From the NCBI GenBank assembly GCA_963675135.1, contig OY776124.1, positions 5,005,001-5,069,000 of the forward strand: DNA of 64,000 nt. Reading direction: 5' to 3'. Of the stretch, positions 56,160 to 64,000 are shown one piece after another (the first letter of the stretch is position 1; each line of letters opens with the position of its first letter). The position numbers and the translations under genes are program-made. Source of the DNA: Galeopsis tetrahit. Taxonomy: Eukaryota; Streptophyta; Magnoliopsida; Lamiales; Lamiaceae. The notes beneath the pieces are model-generated. The model had not been told where the DNA came from, did not search any database, and worked only from the letters and a program-made list of their open reading frames with translations.

Positions 56160-56553
56160 TACCATAGAAATGCTCCCGTCGAAGTGTAGAACACAAATGG
56201 CCAAGAACCGAGTCCGATCTGCAAACGAACGTGGATGTTGAGTTTGGAGGTGGAAAGAAAGTTGTGTAATGGAGGAGGTGTGTGTGTGCGCCCACTGTCG
56301 TTGCCTTTTAGCGAGTGGGGGCCCGTTACCAAATGGCAACGTGGCCCACTATCGTCGCCTTTTGGCAACGGGCCTTATAAACCGTCGTCTTTTTGCAACG
56401 GGGCCCACTCCCGTTGCCTTATCCGTTGCCTTAAGGCAACGGCACCCGCCCCCGTCGCCTTTTTTCTTCCCGTTACCAATGTAGTTGCCAATTGGCAACG
56501 GTAGCATGCCGTTGCCAACTGCCGTTGCCTTCTGGCCAATATTTTTTAGTGTA
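56160..56553 (-). mobile_element. CACTA (En/Spm) transposon end
   Basis: The minus strand starts CACTAAAAAATATTGGCCAG at 56553. It then carries many direct and inverted copies of a CCGTTGCC / GGCAACGG subterminal motif (56300-56535), the hallmark arrangement of CACTA transposons. Beyond the array, GC-rich sequence ends at a donor-like ATG|GTAATTT near 56165, possibly a transposase 5' exon. The other terminus is not seen, so this is a fragment. Confidence 0.75.
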
Positions 56554-57069
56554 TGTAGTAACACACATTATTTTATGTGGTAATAACACAAATTATTTTA
56601 TATAGTAATACAGATTATTTTATGTAGTAACATTTTTTACAACACGCATGATTTACAACATTAGATCTAAGATGGCGAGCAGATCCTCGCACAAACGTCC
56701 TCTCAAGATCTGAACTGAAGAAATCTCGTTGGCATAATTTCGATCAGATATCAGATTTTTGAATGTGGGAACTGGAATTGATTTCTGATTGAAGGTTCTC
56801 GTCTCAGAATGTGGGCACACGACAAGAGGCATTTAATGAATGTCAGAGTCGTACTATGACGTGACACTTTCTGGTAACTAACCCTAAAAGATAATATTAC
56901 TATTCTACCCGTCAATGACAAGGTATATAAGGCATTTCATTTTTCAAATGTTTAAGTCAATTATTGCTACATTTTTTCATTCTCTATATTTCCAAGGAGC
57001 TCACTTACGTGTTTATCAATTTTAATCACTCCTAAATCTCAAATCTTACCATTCACTTTTGAGAACTTG
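56554..57069. other. GTAACAC repeats, then gene-free DNA
   Basis: At 56560-56650 the phrase TATGTAGTAACA..ATTATTT repeats about four times, resembling the interior of the 19530-20605 element. The rest to 57069 shows no gene. Confidence 0.5.
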
Positions 57070-59545
57070 ATGATCTCATCATTTATATTCTTTTTTTTTT
57101 TTGTGTGTGTGTTGTGTATGTATGTATAGAGAATGAGAACGAGTGAGAGGCTTGGTAAGAGCATCAGCAAGCTGGTCTGCAGACGAGACATGTGAAACGC
57201 GAAGCTGAGAGGTCTTGATCAGATCACAAACAAAATGGAAATCAATTGCAATATGCTTCATTCGAGCGTGAAAGACAGGATTAGAACACAGATAAATGGC
57301 CCCAATATTGTCACAGTAAATAACAGGAAGAGGTGGAACTTAGAAATATAATTCACTAAATAGAGATTTTAACCATTGAACTTTAGAGTCAGCGGATGCA
57401 ATGACACGATACTAGGCTTCTATAGAGGACCCAGCAACTGATTTTTATTTCTTGGAGGACCATGAAATTGGATTAGCCCCAAAAAAGACAATGTAAGCAC
57501 TTGTAGAGGTACGATCATCATTGTTGCCTGCCTAATCAGCATCAGTGAAGCAGTGTAGAGAAGAGGATGAGTTAGGTCTCAAGGTGATCCCCACATCTCT
57601 AGTGCCATTTAGATAACTAAGAAGCCGTTTAAAAGCTCCCCAGTGAGTAGTGGTTGGCGCTTGCATGAACTGAGACAACTTATGAACAGCAAAAGCAATA
57701 CCAGTCCTAGTGAGTTGAAGGTATTGGAGGCTTCCAAGTACCTGACGATATTGAGTGGCATCAACTGGAGGCGTCCCATCCGAGAGGGAAAGACGAGCTG
57801 AGCATGGCAACAGAGTTTGAACCAATTTAGAGGTGATCATGTTATACCGTGTAAGGAGGTCAACCACATACTTTCGTTGAGAAAGAAAGCATGATGTCTT
57901 GGTACGAAGCACTTCAACAACTAAGAAGTAGGAAAGAGGGCCCAAATCTTTCACTAAGAATTTTGTACCAAGATCCTTAGCCACCCAAGTAAGGAAGGGA
58001 ATGTTGTTTCCTGTGAGAATCAGATCATCAACATACACAAGGAAATATGCAATAACACCGGATTTATTATACACAAAAATAGACTCGTCAAATCTAGTGG
58101 GAATAAACGCAATCCCTTCTAAGAATGTCCTAAGAGCATAATACCAAGTACGAGGAGCCTATTTCAACCCGTAGATTTATTTATGCAGTTTGCAAACATA
58201 GGACAGAAACGCCTTGTCAATAAAATTGCGGGGTTGAGCCATGTAGACATTGTCAGACAGTGTACCATGAAGTAAGGCATTATTCACATCAAACTGTTGA
58301 AGAGGCCAGTTTCGAGTGACTGCAATACTGAGAATAGCCCGAACAGTTGCAAGTTTAATGGCTAGACTGAAGGTCTCAAAGAAGTCTATACCCGGACGCT
58401 GATGAAAGCCTTTGGCCACAATGCGAGCCTTAAATTTGTCAAAGAACCATCCGGTTTGCGTTTGATGCGAAAGACCCACTTGGATCTAACAACATTTTAG
58501 CAGTCATCATGAGGAACCAGGTCCCAAGTTCCATTCCTGAGAAGAGCATCAAATTCGGAGGAAATGGCCTCCTTCCACCTTTCATCTCTTAAGGCCTGTG
58601 AAACATAAATCGGTTCAGTATCAGAAGATAAAACTGACGTGAGACCGTACCTCGGATTGGGCTTGAATATCCTGTTTTGAGAGCGTGTGACCATTTGTGG
58701 TCGGGGCAAAGCCGGAGGAGGTGAAGATGGTGTAGAGGGATGTAGAGGAGCACTTGGTGGCACGAGTGGGTTGGGAGGGACAGTAGGCTGAACGGGGGGT
58801 GAGGTTCTGGAGGATGGGCGAGAAGGGGTGTATCTACCAAATATGGGTGTGCGATGGGTGTATCAACTAATTTTGGGAGTGTTGGGGTGCGATAGGTGTA
58901 TCGACCAAATCTGGGAGTGTATCAGGTGGGTTGTTGCTCAGGAATCTGGGGTGTATCCATTAATTCTGGGGGTGAACTGGTCAAATCAGAGGGTTTGCGG
59001 GGTGTATTTACTAAAACATGGGGTGTGTTTGAAATTGGGCTGATTTTGGCAAAGGGGAAGGTGTGTTCAACAAAAAAAAAAACGTGGTGAGAGGTGTATA
59101 CTCTATGAGGAGAAGTGTCTAGGTAGAGGAAGGCACTTTGAGTTGGGGAATATCCAATGAAGATACATGGAGTGGATCGAGAGTCAAGTTTATGGGTGGT
59201 GTAGGGACGAAGCCAAGGATAACATGAGCAACCAAAGACTCGAAGTTAGGTTAGGTTTGGAGGTTGTTTTAAGAGGCGTTGAAAGGACGAAAGCATATTT
59301 AGGTTAACTTTGGGAATGCGATTTATGATGTAGGTAGTTGTACACACAACATAGGGCTAGTATGTTTAGGGGCATGGAGGCGTGGTGGAGAAGGGTCAGG
59401 GTTGTATCAACTACATGCCTGTGACGACGTTCAGACATGCCATTGTGTTCGGGTGTGTGGAGTGAGGGGGTGGTGAGGTGAGATATACCATAGGTTTGGA
59501 GAAACGAGCGAAGAGCAATAAACTCTCCCCCATTGTTAGTGTATT
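57070..59545 (-). pseudogene. Ty1/copia pol remnant (integrase, RT, RNase H), broken
   Basis: Minus strand, N to C. Integrase end (59400-59530: NNGGEFIALRSFLQTYG, HTPEHNGMSERRHRHVVDTT). Pro-rich linker with short repeats (58700-59090). RT (58497-58763: ALRDERWKEAISSEFDALL; 58177-58479: KARIVAKGFHQ, FDVNNALLHG; 57532-58074: YVDDLILTGN with the catalytic Asp pair, VLGSLQYLQLTRTGIAFAV). RNase H end (57079-57261: DFHFVCDLIKTSQLRVSHVS, DQLADALTKPL). Stops and frameshifts separate the blocks. No LTR, gag or protease is identified with it. Confidence 0.88.
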
Positions 59546-60379
59546 ACTTTTATATGTGTATTCACAAGTTTATCTTTACTTCTTCCACCTATTTTGTGCC
59601 TCAGTCCTTTTTTTTTAGAAGTCTTGGGTATTCGGTATAAGGATCGACTAATTTCGGAGGATTAATCCCACCGCCCACTTGTGGGAGTCCTGTTTAAACA
59701 AGGGCGGAATCAAGATTCGGGGTTGGGGGGCCAAAAAATACAATTTAACACTAATATATTTTCTATATGATTTTTTTTTACATTTACAATAATTATATCA
59801 ATATTCATCAATAAATACTTCAAAATACATAAATATGACATTAATATATTAAAATTTAGAACGTTTAACTTGCATGTCATGCATATGTGTGTGAAATTGT
59901 TGTTTTTATAATATAGATTAAGTGAGATCTAATAAACTCAAATAATGAAACAATATACTATGATTAAAAAAATGGAAAAAGAAATTGTGTAGAATTGAAA
60001 ATCTACATCTCAAAATTATTTAAACTTTATCATCTGAAATGAAAAATAGAAGAATTAATGTATAATAATTAATTAGAAAAATAGAAATTAAAAATTTAAA
60101 TAAGCTAAAGCTAGAGTTTTGTGATCTGTATAATATACTCCTAAGTCCCAAATCTGTATAACATACTCCTAATTTTCAAGCCTACACCACTAGCCACTAG
60201 ATCAACTCCTTGAAATTGTGTCTCAATTCTATTACTCTGCTCTATTTATAATGTATGACGTTTTGACCTTTCATTTTCACGGTAAATAATTAATATGATC
60301 ATGCTTCACATTTTTCATTGCAAATTAATATCCCAAATTAATTACCTTCCAAAACAACAATTGCTGTATTTTAACTGCT

Positions 60380-60525
60380 ACTACACATTTAAGCTTGGAG
60401 AGCTCTTTTAAGAGCTCTCCAAGTGGGAGCTGTCCAAGCTTAAGGGCTCTCCAAGTGCAATTTAGCTTGGAGAGCTCCCACTTGGAGAGCTCTTAAAAGA
60501 GCTCTCCAAGCTTAAATGTGTGCGC
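60380..60525. mobile_element. Perfect-arm foldback insertion
   Basis: Two exactly complementary 49-bp arms (60383-60431 and 60473-60521) flank a 41-bp loop that can pair further (TCCAAGCT / AGCTTGGA). Each arm is itself a palindrome built of CTTGGAGAGCTC words (CTTGGAGAGCTCTT-TT-AAGAGCTCTCCAAG). Segments A and B lack the insert: they read TTTTAACTACTCTTTTAAAT where C reads TTTTAACTGCTACTACACAT...GTGTGCGCTCTTTTAA. Confidence 0.85.
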
Positions 60526-61327
60526 TCTTTTAATTTAAATGAAAGAGAAAAAAAAGTACAGTATATTGGTAAAAAAAATCGGTGCTGTTTTGGTAAAAAT
60601 AACTTTTACTTTGAATTGTGGAAGCTTTGGAAGTTACTCCCCTAATAAATTTTACATTTTTATTTTGTTTCATAAAATATATTTTCAGGCATTCACTTAC
60701 ACACAATATATTTAAATTATTTCTTTATTATATACATAGAGGCTTACTAAATTGCCTTTTAATATTTTACTCATTACTCAATTTTTTTTATAAATTAATG
60801 TACCCTCTCCCTTGTGAAGATTTATCGCGATAGAGGGAGTATTTATTAAAAAAAAAACAACACAATTTTCGTCCAACATACTTTTATATCTCTAGATAGA
60901 TTTGAAGGAGCAGTTAAAATTCAAAATTTGGTAATTTTTACTAATTGAATAGACCAAAGTAAATAGAGAATATCAACTCCAAAACTGCAATTAATAATAT
61001 AATGATATCCAGTGAAAATTTTATGCAATTTAACCTTGTAAGAAATGGAAACAAACACAGCTGTTTTCATTTTAAATTTAAGGTCAAATTCCCTCCCAAA
61101 TTTCAAGATTTTAACTTTCCCCTCAAACTTGGAAATCCTCAAATCCCTACATACCAATAATTTAATTACTAAAATTATTTTGACTAGAAATCCATTTTCA
61201 AACTTCCCTCCAAATATCCAAAATGCATATAAATAAATCTCCCGCACACAACAATGCTCATTCCTATTCTCATTCTCATTCCCATACATCTCCACTGGGG
61301 CCTCTCTTAATTTCTTGGTAATCATCA

Positions 61328-61618
61328 ATGGAGGCTGCAAAGATTTATTTGCTACAAAACGACAACAAAGAGAACATCCCACTATTTTCATCCACAAAAA
61401 AGCTCGGCCCGGATAATCGGAAGCTGAATTGTGCACCAGTGAAGATTAATACGCGGCGGAGGCCTTTGAGGGATATCACTAATCTTTACAGGAATGAATT
61501 CAACGATTTTACAGTGTTGCCCTCTGTTTCAGTCTCCGGGTTTTCGAGTAATCGAAAACAGAAAGTCGTTGGTGATAGTTCAGAGCGCTCCAAGATTTTG
61601 AGAAGACATTTCAGATAG
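61328..61618 (+). CDS. Small KEN-box/D-box protein (copy C)
   Basis: A 96-residue paralogue of the protein at 42577: KEN box 14-16 (NDNKENIPL), D-box 44-52 (RRPLRDITN). From RRPLRDITNLYRNEFNDFTV to the C-terminus it is identical. The N-terminal half differs (MEAAKIYLLQND; CAPVKINTR instead of the second STKKPGP repeat). TATA (GCATATAAATAAATCTCCCG) at about 61228. Probable APC/C substrate with a cell-cycle role by inference from its degrons; the exact family is not recognised. Confidence 0.7.
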   Translation: MEAAKIYLLQNDNKENIPLFSSTKKLGPDNRKLNCAPVKINTRRRPLRDITNLYRNEFNDFTVLPSVSVSGFSSNRKQKVVGDSSERSKILRRHFR

Positions 61619-63068
61619 ATACATACATATATACATAGATTCAATAGAAAGAAAATGAGATTTGATATTTAATGATTTAGTGCAATACTTCATTGACTGA
61701 TTCATTCAAGAATATACTGTACAATATTAAGTTTGATCATTCAATTCGTTTTTTTTTTTTTTAATTCTTGGTTGGTTGAATTTTCTTTAATTAGCAACTC
61801 GTGATGCTGATTTCATTTACATGCATTTGCAAATATAACTAACTGCCTTTAGAATTATTGGTTTCTTTTTTAAATTGTTCTCACTAAAATTGTCTCCGGC
61901 CGGGATGTTCGAAAACAAAGAGTCGAGGAGGGGAAGGTTATATATAAAGTAAATATGTTGGAGGGTGTTGTATGCACTTAAATCGGGTTGACTTGGATGT
62001 AGGCTGTTCTTAGTACAATACAAACATATAAATTATACGGGGGTTATTACGCGTTTATATGGATTAATATGATGATCTTGATGATCTTAATGAAGAACTA
62101 AACAAGAAAGATCAAGAACAAGAAATAGCTTCTTGGAGAAGCTAAAAGCTTGAGAGCTTTGGGAGTGTTTATTGCTTTGGGTAGGGAGATTTGGTGGAAT
62201 TCTAACTTGTGTTACAAATGAGCCCAAATGGGCATTATATACTGTTTTCTAGGGGCTGCCCGCCCTTTACACGTGGTGCCTCCAGATTGGACCTTCATTC
62301 TGCCCGAAAAGGTGATTTGATGGCGCATTTAATGCTAAACCGCCTTAGGTGCTCGTCCTCGCCGAGGTGCCGAGGAGCTGGGCCATGGTGGTCGCCGGAG
62401 GACCTTCGAGGAGTGTGGTCGCCACGCTCCATGCTGTCTCCCAAGACTTCAATACTAAAACTTCTTAACTAAGAATAAGCACGTGCTCGCCACACATTTG
62501 GGCGAGCAGCTAACTAAGACAGTGCTCGCCAACATCTTTGGACGAGCACTTAAATATATTAAATACATTAAATCTATTATATTTTCTTGGTCTTGTTGAC
62601 TAGTCGTCGCACGACTTTGTTGACTGGTCCTCGCCACGTAAGATGATGACTAGGATTGACTTGTCAAAGATTGACCTCTTTGACTAGGTATAACATTTGC
62701 CCCCTGGTCGCCTTACTTCGTATTCGTAGAATGGTAAGGCGAGCAGTTCGACCGTCTTTTCCGATGGTGAAAATGGTTCTCGACAACACAATCAATTTCG
62801 AGATCTTGATGACGTGAGATGGAGGCGGTCGCCTCGTTTCCTACGCCGAGCTCGCCTTCCGAGGCACTTTGATGACGTATGATGTGACTTGTGTCAGGCG
62901 CGTGGGCGGCGCTCGAAATTTGAAAAGCGCGCGTGGGGCGCGTGCCGACCTCAAAGGTCGCGCGTGAGGGTCACTCTCCGAATTCGAATTCGGAAATGGC
63001 CCCAAATTTTTGGGAAAATTACGGATTTTACCCCATTTTTTGCAATTAGGTCCCTGCACAAATTTGCC

Positions 63069-63076
63069 TATAAATA
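63069..63076 (+). promoter_or_regulatory. TATA box of the terminal element
   Basis: TATAAATA within GCCTATAAATAGGCCTTTC, about 190 bp before the ATG at 63260. The leader in between may contain an intron (ATATAAAG|GTATTTAAC near 63201). Confidence 0.55.
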
Positions 63077-63259
63077 GGCCTTTCTTCCTCATAAACACAC
63101 TTTCACAAATCTGCAACTTTTGAAATCCTTTCGAGCTTTCTTCCAAGCTTTCTACTTCAAGCTTTTCCGGCGTGTTTGGGTGGTTTTCGATTGATATAAA
63201 GGTATTTAACTCTCATTTTCTTCTTTTAAAACTTCTTCTTCCCCTATTTCTAAGAAAAA

Positions 63260-64000
63260 ATGGAGGTTGGTGGTGGCTCCGGTGGTGGTCCGCCGCCGTT
63301 AGATGGTGGTGCCGCAAGTTCCGGCGAGGCTGATCGTCTAGCCTTGGCTTTGACGGAGAGGGCGTCTTCGTCGGACTCTAGGATCCACTCCCCTGACCCC
63401 ATAAATGTTAACGTCCGCAACCTAGGAAAAGCAATGGTCGTCGATGTCGACGAGCTCTATGACTCTGACAGGGATGATGCTGGCAATGATGCCGAGGAAA
63501 GTGGCAGTGAGACGGACTCTGATTTGCATGATCAGGGTTTGGATCGAGAGATGGGCGACCAGATAGAAGTCGCCCAAGTCGAGGAGACCTTGACGAGGAG
63601 TCTCCGCGAGGACTATGAAGAAGTTGTTCAATATGCGGAGAGCATAAAGGACATCTTGAGTGGTAGGGAAAATTTAGATGGCGACGAGGTCTCGAGGGAG
63701 GCCTATTATAAGTATTTCCGCGAATACCTTCCTCGAGAGGTTCCTCGCCCGCATCGAGAAGCTTTCCAAACGATATACGAGGCGAGCAAATATGCGAGCA
63801 AAGTCTCCTCGGCGCAGCTAGAGAACTCTCGAAAGAAGTATCAACTGCCTGCCGATGTATGTTTTTTCGTTCCTCGCGAGGATGAGAGGGCCGACCAGCC
63901 GCCAGAGGGCATGGTCGCCGTCAACATCGGCATGATGGAGGCAGGGCTTAGGTTTCCCCTGCACCCCAGCATCTCAAATTTCTTACATTTTTTGAATGTG
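63260..64000 (+). CDS. Putative gypsy-type transposon protein (PF04195-like), partial
   Basis: Open from ATG 63260 (MEVGGGSGGGPPPLDGGAAS) to the window end, at least 247 residues, no stop. The first ~130 residues are acidic and Ser/Asp/Glu-rich (low complexity). Then a charged helical part, and from about residue 220 the signature VPREDERADQPPEG followed by AGLRFPLHPSISNFLHFLNV. That matches the start of the plant 'putative gypsy type transposon' domain (GLRFPLHP). The biochemical role of that family is unknown; it is found in transposon-encoded proteins. Codon use is GC-rich compared with the surroundings. The C-terminal part lies outside the window. Confidence 0.75.
   Translation, partial: MEVGGGSGGGPPPLDGGAASSGEADRLALALTERASSSDSRIHSPDPINVNVRNLGKAMVVDVDELYDSDRDDAGNDAEESGSETDSDLHDQGLDREMGDQIEVAQVEETLTRSLREDYEEVVQYAESIKDILSGRENLDGDEVSREAYYKYFREYLPREVPRPHREAFQTIYEASKYASKVSSAQLENSRKKYQLPADVCFFVPREDERADQPPEGMVAVNIGMMEAGLRFPLHPSISNFLHFLNV

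Larger units (their letters stand above)
59546..61965 (+). repeat. Paralogous segment C (open KEN/D-box gene)
   Basis: Starts like segments A and B (TATGTGTATTCACAAGTTTA near 59552). It is interrupted by about 640 bp of unrelated DNA (59597-60230) and by the 60380-60525 foldback, then matches B and ends at GAGGG where a new element begins. Upstream of the gene it is clearly diverged from A and B. Confidence 0.8.
61966..64000 (+). mobile_element. Retrotransposon-like element, 5' part, runs off window
   Basis: The junction is known from segment B: homology stops at GAGGG/T and TGTTGTATGCACTTAAATCG begins at 61966, an LTR-like TG start. Composition becomes GC-rich with repeated GCTCGCC/GGCGAGC words (62340-62540, 62700-62870). 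A TATA box (CCTATAAATAGG) lies at 63067-63078. An ORF typical of transposon-associated PF04195 proteins begins at 63260. No PBS is seen between them, so the element type (gypsy-like LARD or other) is open. Confidence 0.6.

Noticed and set aside
58828..59090. Val/Gly/Tyr-rich plus-strand frames near the copia remnant
   Set aside because: They are antisense to the repetitive Pro-rich linker of the copia polyprotein.

Overview
The window reads as nuclear DNA of a flowering plant, probably a eudicot. It is AT-rich, has spliced genes with GT/AG introns, and carries plant transposon families: an L1 LINE with a DUF4283 ORF1, Ty1/copia and Ty3/gypsy elements, Mutator-like elements (MULEs) with a FAR1-type transposase, a CACTA end, a tRNA-derived SINE and small inverted-repeat elements. 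No ordinary housekeeping gene is evident. The only host-like coding unit is a short KEN-box/D-box protein present three times. The species cannot be named from sequence alone.

Layout. 1-1811: an Athila/Tat-like LTR. 2567-2995: a MITE-like inverted repeat. 3004-10909: a full-length L1 LINE with a 24-bp target duplication, split in its second ORF by a 1.66-kb solo LTR (6271-7930). 10934-14511: gene-free AT-rich DNA with one foldback. 14521-15709: a non-autonomous MULE. 18990-19103: a SINE. 19530-20605: an inverted-repeat element whose arms are tandem repeats. 20850-25381 and 35317-38112: one tandem array of about 44 units of ~154 bp, each holding a 72-nt tRNA-shaped core. That array is split by a 9.9-kb MULE (25382-35307).

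38114-38390: a LINE scrap. 38741-39939, 41588-43219 and 59551-61965: three paralogous segments with the KEN/D-box gene (one broken, two open). 39940-40970: a deleted copia element. 44794-54891: a 10.1-kb non-autonomous LTR retrotransposon on the minus strand, about 2% LTR divergence, with tandem arrays, a nested LINE scrap and a possible captured exon. 55511-56553: a foldback and a CACTA end. 57070-59545: a decayed copia pol. 61966-64000: a new element that interrupts the third gene segment and opens into a PF04195-like ORF running off the window.

The most unusual unit is the MULE at 25382-35307. Besides a FAR1/MULE transposase with two premature stops, it carries four small genes with open frames: a viroplasmin/RNase H1 N-terminal-domain protein, an acidic protein, a coiled-coil protein and an intron-containing B3 DNA-binding protein. 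It also has a 130-bp tandem array bearing telobox motifs. The 9-bp target duplication is a run of nine T, the terminator-like T-run of a tRNA-like repeat unit.
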